From Betaproteobacteria bacterium (GTDB lineage: Bacteria; Pseudomonadota; Gammaproteobacteria; Burkholderiales; Burkholderiaceae_D), in the NCBI GenBank assembly GCA_025356395.1, contig JANXTA010000058.1:1-64000 (forward strand): 64,000 nt of DNA, in the 5' to 3' direction. The notes under the pieces are model-generated. The model was not told the DNA's origin, made no database searches, and was given only the letters and a program-made list of their open reading frames with translations. Both the position numbers and the translations under genes were made by a program. Positions 35,955 through 44,422 of the stretch are shown here, in pieces (position 1 is the first letter of the stretch; every line of letters starts with the position of its first letter).

Positions 35955-36691
35955 CTGCTGCAGCTTCCACGGCCGACGTGCTGTCGGTGGGCGGTCTCCA
36001 CGCGTGGTACGGCGAGTCGCACATCCTGCACGGCGTCGACTTCTCGGTCCGCGCGGGCGAGGTCGTGACGCTGCTCGGACGCAACGGCTCGGGCCGCACC
36101 ACGACTCTGCGATCGATCATGGGCCTCGTCGGTCGACGCTCGGGGTCCATCAAGGTCGGCGGCAGCGAGACCGTCAAGCTCGCAGCGCACCGCGTCGCGC
36201 AGTCGGGCATCGGCTATTGCCCTGAGGAACGCGGCATCTTCTCGTCGCTGTCGGCCGAAGAAAATCTGCGCCTGCCGCCGGTGTTGAAGTTCAACGCCAA
36301 TGGTCTGGTCGGCGAGCCGATGCCGGTGTCCGAGATCTACGAGATGTTCCCCAACCTGAAGGAGCGCGCCAGCAGTCCCGGTACACGCCTGTCCGGTGGT
36401 GAGCAGCAGATGCTCGCCGTCGCGCGCATCCTGCGCACCGGCGCGCGGCTGCTGCTGCTCGACGAGATTTCCGAAGGCCTCGCGCCGGTGATCGTGCAGA
36501 AGCTGGGCGAGGTGATCCGGATGCTGAAGCAGAAGGGCTACACGATCGTGCTGGTGGAGCAGAACTTCCGCTTCGCCGCGCCTTTGGCCGATCGTTTCTG
36601 CGTGATGGAGCACGGCAAGATCGTGAAGTCGTTCGTGCAGTCCGAGTTGCAAGGGAACATGGGCATGTTGCAGGAGTACCTCGGCGTCTGA
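35951..36691 (+). CDS. livF: Branched-chain amino acid-type ABC transporter ATPase, LivF
   Basis: 246 residues from a TTG start overlapping the livG stop (TTGA). Walker A is LLGRNGSGRTTT (residues 41-52): the invariant lysine is arginine (Arg49, codon CGC). The other ABC elements look normal: signature RLSGGEQQML, Walker B LLLLDEISEGL, H-loop VLVEQN. It pairs with LivG; the K-to-R change suggests an asymmetric transporter in which this site may hydrolyse poorly, unless this is a tolerated variant in its subgroup. Confidence 0.9.
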   Translation: MTAAASTADVLSVGGLHAWYGESHILHGVDFSVRAGEVVTLLGRNGSGRTTTLRSIMGLVGRRSGSIKVGGSETVKLAAHRVAQSGIGYCPEERGIFSSLSAEENLRLPPVLKFNANGLVGEPMPVSEIYEMFPNLKERASSPGTRLSGGEQQMLAVARILRTGARLLLLDEISEGLAPVIVQKLGEVIRMLKQKGYTIVLVEQNFRFAAPLADRFCVMEHGKIVKSFVQSELQGNMGMLQEYLGV

Positions 36692-36739
36692 CGCCGACGG
36701 CATCGCCCCTACGAAATTTTCGAAACAGGAGAGACACCT

Positions 36740-37954
36740 ATGAAGTTCACCAGAATCGCCGGCGCCATGGCCGTCGCGAGCATCTTCGCCGCCAGTGGCG
36801 CTCAAGCACAGATTTCGGGCGACACGATCAAGATCGGCTTCATCACCGACATGTCGGGTCTGTACTCCGACATCGACGGACCCGGCGGGGCCGAGGCGAT
36901 CCGCATGGCGATCGCCGACATGGGCGGCAGCATCAACGGCAAGAAGATCGAGCTGCTCGTCGCCGATCACCAGAACAAGGCCGACGTCGCGGCCAGCAAG
37001 CTGCGCGAGTGGATCGACACGCAGGGCCTCGACATGATCATCGGCGGCACCAACTCGGGCACCAACCTGGCGATGGCGAAGGTCGCACTCGAGAAGAAGA
37101 AGCCGCTGATCTCGATCGGTGCCGGCACCAACAGGATGACCAACGAGGAGTGCACGCCGTACACGATCCACTACGCCTACGACACAGTCGCGCTCGCGCA
37201 GGTGACGGGCTCGCAGATCGTCAAGAACGGCGGCAAGAGCTGGTACTTCCTGACGGCCGACTACGCGTTCGGCGCATCGCTCGAGAAGGACACGTCGGAC
37301 GTGGTGAAGGCCAATGGCGGCACGGTCGTCGGCGCAGTCCGGCATCCGCTGGCCGCGTCGGATTTCTCCGCGTTCCTGTTGCAGGCGCAAGCCTCGAAGG
37401 CCCAGATCCTCGGTTTGGCCAATGCGGGTGGCGACACGATCAACGCGATCAAGGCCGCCAAGGAATTCGGCATCAACAAGACCATGAAGGTCGCCGGCCT
37501 GCTGGTCTTCATCAACGACGTTCACAGCCTCGGCCTGCCGACCGCCCAGGGGCTGCTCGTCACCGATAGCTGGTACTGGGACAAGGACGATGCCTCGCGC
37601 GGCTGGTCGAAGAGATTCTTCGAGAAGATCAAGAAGGAGCCGTCGAGCCTGCAGGCCGCCGACTACTCGGCCACGATGTTCTATCTCAACGCCGTCAAGG
37701 CCATCGGCACCGACGACGCGGACAAGGTCATGGCGCAGATGCGCAAGACCAGGATCAACGACTTCTATGCCAACGACGGCTACATCCGCGAAGACGGCCG
37801 GATGATCCACGAGATGTACCTGCTCGAAGTCAAGGCGCAGAGCGAATCCAAGTACCCGTGGGATTACTACAAGCTGGTCGCCAAGGTCCCGGGCGAGCAG
37901 GCGTTTCTTTCGCCGGCCAAGTCGGTGTGTTCGCTGATCAAGAAGTCGTCCTGA
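36740..37954 (+). CDS. livK: Branched-chain amino acid-type periplasmic binding protein
   Basis: 404 residues with signal peptide ending ASGAQA, then the mature type I binding-protein fold: TIKIGFITDMSGLYSDIDGPGG, DMIIGGTNSGTNLAMAKVA, TADYAFGASLEKDTSDVV. The pattern around VGAVRHPLAASDFSAFLLQAQ resembles receptors for aromatic or branched amino acids and for urea/amides. AGGAGA precedes the ATG. It sits between livF and livH and is the receptor of this transporter. Confidence 0.88.
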   Translation: MKFTRIAGAMAVASIFAASGAQAQISGDTIKIGFITDMSGLYSDIDGPGGAEAIRMAIADMGGSINGKKIELLVADHQNKADVAASKLREWIDTQGLDMIIGGTNSGTNLAMAKVALEKKKPLISIGAGTNRMTNEECTPYTIHYAYDTVALAQVTGSQIVKNGGKSWYFLTADYAFGASLEKDTSDVVKANGGTVVGAVRHPLAASDFSAFLLQAQASKAQILGLANAGGDTINAIKAAKEFGINKTMKVAGLLVFINDVHSLGLPTAQGLLVTDSWYWDKDDASRGWSKRFFEKIKKEPSSLQAADYSATMFYLNAVKAIGTDDADKVMAQMRKTRINDFYANDGYIREDGRMIHEMYLLEVKAQSESKYPWDYYKLVAKVPGEQAFLSPAKSVCSLIKKSS

Positions 37955-38039
37955 GTAAGATCGTCGCCTTCGTCGCTGGCGTCATTGCGACGCCGGTGAC
38001 GACGCGCATCAATCGCTCGCTGAGCGTTTCCATTCCTTC

Positions 38040-39011
38040 ATGACCGAAATCCTCGGTATTCCGCTCCAGGCCTTGTTCGGCCAGCTGCTGCTCGGGCTGG
38101 TGAACGGATCGTTTTATGCGTTGTTGTCGCTCGGTCTGGCCGTGATCTTCGGCCTGCTCGGCATCGTCAACTTCGCGCACGGCGCGCTGTACATGATGGG
38201 CGCGTATGCCGCCTGGATCATGCTGGAGAAATTCGGCATCAATTATTGGTTTGCACTGGTCCTCTCGCCCCTGCTGATCGGTGCGCTCGGCATCGTCATC
38301 GAGCGGCTGCTGCTCAAGCGCCTCTACAAGCTCGACCCTGTCTACGGACTCTTGCTGACCTTCGGCCTCGCATTGATCGCCGAGGGCATCTTCCGCTATC
38401 GGTACGGCGTCTCGGGACAGTCGTACAGCGTGCCCGACGCGTTGCAGGGCGCCACCGACATCGGTTTCATGGTGCTGCCCAACTATCGCGCGTGGGTCGT
38501 GGTCGCGTCGCTGGTGATCTGCTTCACGACCTGGTTCCTGATCGAGAAGACGCGGCTCGGATCGACGTTGCGCGCGGCCACCGAGAACGCGCCGCTGGTG
38601 CAGGCGTTCGGCGTCAACGTGCCGGTCATGGTGATGTTTACGTACGGCGCAGGCGCGGGCCTCGCGGCGCTGGCAGGCGTGCTGGCCGCGCCGGTGATCC
38701 AGGTGACGCCGCTGATGGGATCCAACCTGATCATCGTGGTCTTCGCGGTCGTGGTGATCGGCGGCATGGGCTCGATCCTCGGGTCGATCCTGACCGGACT
38801 GCTGCTCGGTCTGATCGAAGGCCTGACGCGCGCCGGCTTCTTCTCGACCATCTTCTCGATACCTTTCGATGCCTTGTTCGGGCCGGGGAACGACGCGAGT
38901 TCGCTCGTCAGCGTCCTGGTCGGTCCGGTCGCTTCGAACGTCGTGGTCTTCATCATCATGATCATCGTGCTGATCCTGCGACCCACCGGCCTATTCGGGA
39001 AGGGGGCCTGA
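38040..39011 (+). CDS. livH: Branched-chain amino acid-type ABC permease, LivH
   Basis: 323 residues, about eight hydrophobic helices: QLLLGLVNGSFYALLSLGLAVIFGLLGIVNFAHGALYMMGAY at the N-terminus and AVVVIGGMGSILGSILTGLLLGLIEG, the conserved LivH cytosolic coupling loop, in the second half. It forms the channel with LivM. The stop is separated from the livM start by one base. Confidence 0.92.
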   Translation: MTEILGIPLQALFGQLLLGLVNGSFYALLSLGLAVIFGLLGIVNFAHGALYMMGAYAAWIMLEKFGINYWFALVLSPLLIGALGIVIERLLLKRLYKLDPVYGLLLTFGLALIAEGIFRYRYGVSGQSYSVPDALQGATDIGFMVLPNYRAWVVVASLVICFTTWFLIEKTRLGSTLRAATENAPLVQAFGVNVPVMVMFTYGAGAGLAALAGVLAAPVIQVTPLMGSNLIIVVFAVVVIGGMGSILGSILTGLLLGLIEGLTRAGFFSTIFSIPFDALFGPGNDASSLVSVLVGPVASNVVVFIIMIIVLILRPTGLFGKGA

Positions 39012-39012
39012 C

Positions 39013-39975
39013 GTGCAGCGTAAAAGCTCTTCGCTGGTTCTCGTCGCCTACGCGCTGCTGATCGTCATCCTGCTGGCCGTACCCTTCATCGGGGTGTACC
39101 CGGTGTTGGTGATGAAGGTGCTGTGCTTCGCGATCTTCGCGTGCGCGTTCAACCTGCTGTTCGGCTACACCGGCCTGCTGTCCTTCGGGCACGCGGCCTT
39201 CTTCGGCAGCGCGGCCTACGCGACCGGATGGATCGTGCGCGCGCTCAACGTGTCGCCCGAGGTGGGCGTGCTGTTCGGCATGCTGGTGGCCGCGGCGATC
39301 GGACTGGTCGTGGGAGCGATCGCTATCCGGCGCCAGGGCATCTACTTCGCGATGATCACGCTGGCACTCGCGCAGATGGTGTACTTCGCCTGCCTGCAGA
39401 TGCCGTTCACGCACGGCGAGGACGGACTGCAGGGCGTGCCACGCGGCCGCCTGTTCGGCGCGCTGTCGCTCGAGTCGGACCTCGCGATGTATTACTTCGT
39501 GGTGGCCGTGGCGATCGCTGTGTTCATCGTCATTCGTCGCATCGTCCATTCGCCTTACGGTCAGGTGCTCAAGGCGATCCGCGAGAACGAACCACGCGCG
39601 ATCTCGCTCGGATACGCGGTCGACCGCTACAAGCTGCTCGCCTTCGTGCTGTCGGCGGCGCTGGCGGGACTCGCCGGCTCGATGAAGACGCTGGTTCTCG
39701 GCTTCGCCACGTTGTCCGACGTGCATTGGTCGATGTCGGGCGAGGTGATCCTGATGACGCTGCTGGGCGGGCTCAGCACCTTTTTCGGTCCGGTCCTCGG
39801 CGCGGGGATCGTGATCTCGCTGCAGGACGGTCTTGCCGATCGCGCCGGGTCCTGGGTGACGGTGATTATCGGGGTGATCTTCGTCGTCTGCGTGCTGCTG
39901 TTCCGCAAGGGCATCGTCGGCGAATTCGTCGCCTATCGAGCGCGTCGCAACGCGAAGGCCAGGATTCAAGCCTAG
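39013..39975 (+). CDS. livM: Branched-chain amino acid-type ABC permease, LivM
   Basis: 320 residues beginning with GTG. LivM hallmarks: LLFGYTGLLSFGHAAFFGSAAY, GVLFGMLVAAAIGLVVGAIAIRRQGIYFAMITLALAQM, LKAIRENEPRAISLGY (coupling helix) and TLLGGLSTFFGPVLGAGI. It completes the five-gene transporter. Confidence 0.92.
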   Translation: MQRKSSSLVLVAYALLIVILLAVPFIGVYPVLVMKVLCFAIFACAFNLLFGYTGLLSFGHAAFFGSAAYATGWIVRALNVSPEVGVLFGMLVAAAIGLVVGAIAIRRQGIYFAMITLALAQMVYFACLQMPFTHGEDGLQGVPRGRLFGALSLESDLAMYYFVVAVAIAVFIVIRRIVHSPYGQVLKAIRENEPRAISLGYAVDRYKLLAFVLSAALAGLAGSMKTLVLGFATLSDVHWSMSGEVILMTLLGGLSTFFGPVLGAGIVISLQDGLADRAGSWVTVIIGVIFVVCVLLFRKGIVGEFVAYRARRNAKARIQA

Positions 39976-40022
39976 CGCTTGCTGCAACGTGAGTGTGCAC
40001 ACACTTGCGGCATCTGCGATCA

Positions 40023-40038
40023 TGTTCCACGTGGAACC
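40023..40038. other. parS site upstream of mnmG
   Basis: TGTTCCACGTGGAACC contains the perfect 14-base palindrome GTTCCACGTGGAAC and matches the bacterial parS consensus (TGTTNCACGTGNAACA) except for the last base. It lies 63 bases before the mnmG start, some 3.5 kb upstream of parB. It should nucleate ParB loading and origin segregation. Confidence 0.85.
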
Positions 40039-40100
40039 GCCGTCTGGCGGTCAATGGCGGATGCGGGGATAATCCGCCTCTTCCGACGAGCGGGTCTGCC

Positions 40101-42023
40101 ATGCAATTCTCCAAGCATTTCGATGTGATCGTGATCGGTGGCGGCCATGCCGGCACCGAGGCGGCGCTCGTCGCTGCGCGCATGGGCGCGAGCACTTTGC
40201 TCCTGACCCACAACATCGAGACCCTCGGCGCGATGAGCTGCAATCCCTCGATCGGTGGGATCGGCAAAGGTCATCTGGTCAAGGAAATCGACGCGATGGG
40301 TGGGGTGATGGCGCTGGCGGCCGACGAGGCAGGCATTCAGTTCCGCATCCTCAATCGCAGCAAGGGGCCGGCGGTCAGGGCCACGCGCGTGCAGGCGGAT
40401 CGGTTGATCTACAAAGCTGCGATCCGCAAACGCCTCGAGAACCAGCCGGGACTGTCTCTGTTCCAGCAGGCCGCCGACGACCTGATCATCAGCGGTGGTC
40501 GGATCGGGGGAGTGGTCGCCCAATCGGGGATCCGCTTCACGGCGGCGACTGTCGTGTTGACCGCGGGCACCTTCCTCAATGGCAAGGTGCACGTCGGACT
40601 CGAAAGTCATCGGGCGGGTCGGGCCGGTGATCCTGCTTCCGTATCCTTGGCCGCCCGGCTAGCCGACCTCGATTTGCCGGTCGGACGGCTCAAGACCGGC
40701 ACCCCGCCGCGTATCGACGGCAGAACCATCGACTTTTCCAGTCTGGATGTGCAGCACGGTGACTTGGGTCCGATCCCGACTTTCTCGTTCATGGGCAGTC
40801 CGGACATGCATCCCGCACAGCTACCGTGCTGGACGACGCATACCAACGAGAGGACGCACGAGATCATCCGCGGCGGGCTCGATCGCTCGCCCATGTACAG
40901 CGGCATCATCGAAGGCGTCGGGCCGCGCTACTGCCCGAGCATCGAGGACAAGATTCATCGGTTCGCCTCCAAGGACTCGCATCAGATTTTTCTGGAGCCG
41001 GAGGGGCTGACGACGCACGACTATTACCCGAACGGCATCTCGACGAGCCTGCCCTTTGACGTGCAGTGCGATCTGGTGCGTAGCATCCGCGGCCTCGAGA
41101 ACGCGCATCTGACTCGTCCCGGCTACGCCATCGAATACGATTATTTCGATCCACGCTGCCTGAAGAAGACACTCGAGGTGAAGGCCATCCCCGGGCTGTT
41201 TTTCGCCGGGCAGATCAATGGAACGACGGGGTACGAAGAAGCGGCAGCGCAGGGCTTGCTGGCGGGCATCAATGCCGCACTCGTGACGAGAGGTCAGGAA
41301 GGCTGGTACCCGAAGCGCGACGAGGCCTACCTCGGTGTTCTCGTGGATGACCTCACGACGAGCGGGGTGCTGGAGCCTTATCGGATGTTCACAAGCCGCG
41401 CGGAGTACCGGCTGAGCCTGCGTGAAGACAACGCGGACGAACGGTTGACGCCGATCGCGCAGAGCTTGGGCTGTATCGACGCTGACCGCTGGAACGCGTT
41501 CAACGCGAAGCGCGACGTTGTTTCACGTGAAACAAACCGGCTGCAGACGACCTGGGTATCGCCGAAGACCATCTCGCAGGCCGAGATGCTGCGGGTTTTT
41601 GGCCAGACCATAGAACGTGAGTACCGCTTGCTCGACTTGCTGCGACGTCCGGACATCGACTACCGAATCTTGATGACGCTGCGTGACCAGGCCGATCAGC
41701 CGATCTCGCTGGCTCCTTCGCTGGACGATCAATCGGCCGCGCAGGTCGAGGTCAATGTGAAATACGCGGGTTATGTCGATCGCCAGCGAGACGAGGTGGA
41801 GCGCATCAGCGGTCTCGAGAACATGGTTCTCCCCGAGGGAGTTGACTACCAGGAGGTGCGCGGCTTGTCATTTGAGGCGCGCCAGAAGCTCCAAACGCAG
41901 AGGCCCTGCACGCTCGGTGACGCGTCGCGTATCGCAGGCGTCACCCCGGCGACGATTTCCTTGCTGCTGGTGCACCTCAAACGCGGGCTCGGACGTCGCG
42001 CCGTCGAAGCGGTTGAGAGTTGA
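40101..42023 (+). CDS. mnmG: tRNA uridine-5-carboxymethylaminomethyl modification enzyme, MnmG
   Basis: 640 residues (GidA). With MnmE it adds carboxymethylaminomethyl at U34 of certain tRNAs, using FAD and folate. The N-terminal FAD motif is [21 protein letters not shown], followed by the signature [20 protein letters not shown], MnmG-type [10 protein letters not shown](I)DFS, and the C-terminal helical domain ([14 protein letters not shown]). I use the ATG at 40101, which begins the conserved N-terminus; the frame opens further upstream through the parS site. A second parS lies within the gene. First gene of mnmG-rsmG-parA-parB. Confidence 0.96.
   Translation: MQFSKHFDVIVIGGGHAGTEAALVAARMGASTLLLTHNIETLGAMSCNPSIGGIGKGHLVKEIDAMGGVMALAADEAGIQFRILNRSKGPAVRATRVQADRLIYKAAIRKRLENQPGLSLFQQAADDLIISGGRIGGVVAQSGIRFTAATVVLTAGTFLNGKVHVGLESHRAGRAGDPASVSLAARLADLDLPVGRLKTGTPPRIDGRTIDFSSLDVQHGDLGPIPTFSFMGSPDMHPAQLPCWTTHTNERTHEIIRGGLDRSPMYSGIIEGVGPRYCPSIEDKIHRFASKDSHQIFLEPEGLTTHDYYPNGISTSLPFDVQCDLVRSIRGLENAHLTRPGYAIEYDYFDPRCLKKTLEVKAIPGLFFAGQINGTTGYEEAAAQGLLAGINAALVTRGQEGWYPKRDEAYLGVLVDDLTTSGVLEPYRMFTSRAEYRLSLREDNADERLTPIAQSLGCIDADRWNAFNAKRDVVSRETNRLQTTWVSPKTISQAEMLRVFGQTIEREYRLLDLLRRPDIDYRILMTLRDQADQPISLAPSLDDQSAAQVEVNVKYAGYVDRQRDEVERISGLENMVLPEGVDYQEVRGLSFEARQKLQTQRPCTLGDASRIAGVTPATISLLLVHLKRGLGRRAVEAVES
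41519..41534. other. parS site inside mnmG
   Basis: TGTTTCACGTGAAACA is a perfect 16-base palindrome identical to the classical parS sequence. It is embedded in the mnmG reading frame, where it encodes V-S-R-E-T around residues 474-478, so the site is under both coding and ParB-binding constraint. Confidence 0.9.
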
Positions 42024-42026
42024 CCG

Positions 42027-42671
42027 TTGTCTGATGCATCGTCGCTGCAGCGGCAACTCGAAGACGGCCTGACCCGACTTCGAATCGAGAAGACTGACGG
42101 GCAGGTGCTGCGACTGATGGACTTTCTCGCTTTGCTCGGCAAATGGAATCAGGTCTACAACCTGACTGCCATCCGCGATCCGCGCGACATGCTCGTGGTT
42201 CATCTGCTCGATTCGCTCTCGATACTTCACCTGGTAGATGCATACGCGCGAGAAACGGTGCTTGATGTGGGAAGCGGGGCGGGGCTTCCGGCCATCCCGC
42301 TGGCCATCATGCGACCCTTTTCGGTTTGGTCCGTCGACGCGGTGGCCAAGAAAGTCAGTTTTCAGCTACAGGCCAAGGGCGCATTGGCGCTCACCAACCT
42401 CCATCCCGTCCATGCCCGGATCGAAGCGGTTAACATTGAGCGGCCCGTTTCGGTCATCGTCTCGCGTGCCTTTTCAGAGATTTCGAAGATGCTCGAATCG
42501 GTCGATCGCCTCGCTGACGCCACGACGACGATCATCGCCATGAAGGGCATCGCACCGACTGTCGAACTGGCCGCGCTGCCTGCGGGATGGCAAGTCCGCG
42601 AGATCGTGTCGCTCGAAGTCCCTTTCCTGGGCGCAGAGCGTTGCGCCGTCGTTCTCCAACGCGCCACCTGA
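42027..42671 (+). CDS. rsmG: 16S rRNA m7G527 methyltransferase, RsmG
   Basis: 214 residues (GidB). SAM-binding motif I is VLDVGSGAGLPAIPLAI, preceded by the conserved KWNQVYNLTAIRDP segment and followed by SVIVSRAFSEI. It methylates G527 of 16S rRNA. It starts with TTG three bases after mnmG; no better start is present. Sequence is somewhat short of the usual first helix but intact. Confidence 0.93.
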   Translation: MSDASSLQRQLEDGLTRLRIEKTDGQVLRLMDFLALLGKWNQVYNLTAIRDPRDMLVVHLLDSLSILHLVDAYARETVLDVGSGAGLPAIPLAIMRPFSVWSVDAVAKKVSFQLQAKGALALTNLHPVHARIEAVNIERPVSVIVSRAFSEISKMLESVDRLADATTTIIAMKGIAPTVELAALPAGWQVREIVSLEVPFLGAERCAVVLQRAT

Positions 42672-42689
42672 CGCATCCCACTTCTCTCG

Positions 42690-43523
42690 ATGGCCAAGAT
42701 TTTCGCAATCGCGAACCAGAAAGGCGGCGTCGGCAAGACGACAACCACCGTCAACCTCGCCGCGGCTCTCGCTGCGTTGTCGCGTCGCGTCCTGCTGATC
42801 GACCTCGATCCACAAGGCAATGCCACGATGGGTTCGGGCATCGACAAGCGATCGCTGCCCGGCAGCGTCTACCAGTTGTTGCTCGGGTTGAGCCCCATGC
42901 CATCTGTCCTGCGGCGCTCGGAGACCGGGCGCTACGACGTCATTCCGGCCAATCGCGAACTCGCCGGCGCCGAGCTCGACCTCGTGGAGCTCGAACGCCG
43001 CGAGACGCGTCTGAAGGGCGCCATCGCGCCGTATCTGAAGGACTATGACTTCGTCCTGATCGACTGTCCGCCGGCGCTGTCGCTGCTGACGCTCAACGGG
43101 CTGACCGCCGCGCATGGCGTGATCATTCCGATGCAGTGCGAGTACTACGCGCTCGAGGGCCTGTCGGACCTCGTCAACACGATTAAGCAGGTCCATCGCA
43201 ACCTCAATCACGATCTCGAGATCATCGGGCTGCTGCGCGTGATGTTCGACCCGCGCTCGACGCTGGCCAACCAGGTGTCGGCGCAACTCGAGTCGCACTT
43301 CGGCGACAAGGTCTTCAAGACGCTCGTGCCACGCAATATCCGGCTCGCCGAAGCGCCTTCCTACGGGATGCCGGGCGTGGTGTTCGACAAGTCCAGCAAG
43401 GGCGCCCAGGCCTACGTGGCGTTCGCCGCCGAAATGGTCGAGCGCTTCTCGGGCGATGTGCCTGCCACCGCGGCACCGCTATTAGCTATCGAACCCGAAC
43501 CCATGATCGAGCCTGCCGCATGA
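42690..43523 (+). CDS. parA: Chromosome partitioning ATPase, ParA (Soj)
   Basis: 277 residues. Deviant Walker A NQKGGVGKTTTTVNLAAALA (signature lysine in KGGVGKT), Walker A' DLDPQGNATMGSGID, Walker B DYDFVLIDCPPALSLLT. It segregates origins together with ParB and the parS sites upstream. It overlaps parB by four bases. Confidence 0.95.
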   Translation: MAKIFAIANQKGGVGKTTTTVNLAAALAALSRRVLLIDLDPQGNATMGSGIDKRSLPGSVYQLLLGLSPMPSVLRRSETGRYDVIPANRELAGAELDLVELERRETRLKGAIAPYLKDYDFVLIDCPPALSLLTLNGLTAAHGVIIPMQCEYYALEGLSDLVNTIKQVHRNLNHDLEIIGLLRVMFDPRSTLANQVSAQLESHFGDKVFKTLVPRNIRLAEAPSYGMPGVVFDKSSKGAQAYVAFAAEMVERFSGDVPATAAPLLAIEPEPMIEPAA

Positions 43524-44407
43524 ACAAGAGAAAAGGCGGCCTCGGCCGCGGACTCGAGACCCTGCTCGGCATGTCGGAAGCGTCCGCACAGGCCGACGCG
43601 GCTGCGCTACCGCACGTCCTGCCGCTGGCCGTCCTGCAGACGGGGCGGTATCAGCCCCGCACGCGCATGGACGAGGGCGCGCTCGCCGAACTGGCCGAGT
43701 CCATCAAGGTCCAGGGCATCATGCAGCCCGTCCTGGTCCGTGCGATCGGTGAAGGACGCTACGAGATCATCGCAGGCGAGCGGCGCGTGAAGGCGGCTGC
43801 GATCGCCGGGCTGACCGAGGTGCCGGTCCTGGTGCGCGATGTGCCCGATGAGTCGGCTGCCGCGATGTCGCTGATCGAGAACATCCAGCGCGAGGACCTC
43901 AATCCGCTGGAGGAGGCACAGGGCGTCCAGCGCCTGATCACCGAATTCCACCTGACGCACGAGGATGCTGCCCGTGCGATCGGCCGCTCGCGGAGCGCGA
44001 CGTCCAACCTGCTCCGCCTGATCAACCTCGCGAAGCCCGTGCAGACGATGTTGATGGCCGGCGACATCGACATGGGCCATGCCCGTGCATTGCTGGCGGT
44101 CGACGCGGCGAACCAGATCACGCTGGCCAATCAGATCGTGGGCAAGCGCATGTCGGTGCGCGACGCCGAGCGTCTCGTGGCACGCGTCGGCGCCGATTTC
44201 GCACTCGCTTCGCAGCCTTCGCGTGCGACGGCGGACACGCATCACAGTGCGGATCTGACCCGGCTCGAAACCGAATTGTCGGATTCTCTGGCGACGAAAG
44301 TCGAGATCAAAATGCGAGGAAAAAGCCGAGGGCAGGTGGTGATCGACTTCGCCAGCCTGGACCAATTGGAAGGTGTACTCGCAGCCGTGCGCAGCACGAC
44401 AGGATAG
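43520..44407 (+). CDS. parB: Chromosome partitioning CTPase, ParB
   Basis: 295 residues. The N-terminal ParB/Srx domain holds GRYQPRTRMDEGALAELAESI and the CTP-binding GERRVKAAAIAG, then ENIQREDLNPLEEA, then the helix-turn-helix for parS (LTHEDAARAIGRSRSATSNLLRLINL), and a C-terminal dimerisation domain. It would load at the two parS sites mapped in this window. The first 15 residues (KRKGGLGRGLETLLG) are the usual ParA-stimulating tail. Confidence 0.95.
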   Translation: MNKRKGGLGRGLETLLGMSEASAQADAAALPHVLPLAVLQTGRYQPRTRMDEGALAELAESIKVQGIMQPVLVRAIGEGRYEIIAGERRVKAAAIAGLTEVPVLVRDVPDESAAAMSLIENIQREDLNPLEEAQGVQRLITEFHLTHEDAARAIGRSRSATSNLLRLINLAKPVQTMLMAGDIDMGHARALLAVDAANQITLANQIVGKRMSVRDAERLVARVGADFALASQPSRATADTHHSADLTRLETELSDSLATKVEIKMRGKSRGQVVIDFASLDQLEGVLAAVRSTTG

Positions 44408-44422
44408 CGACCGCTTACTTCA

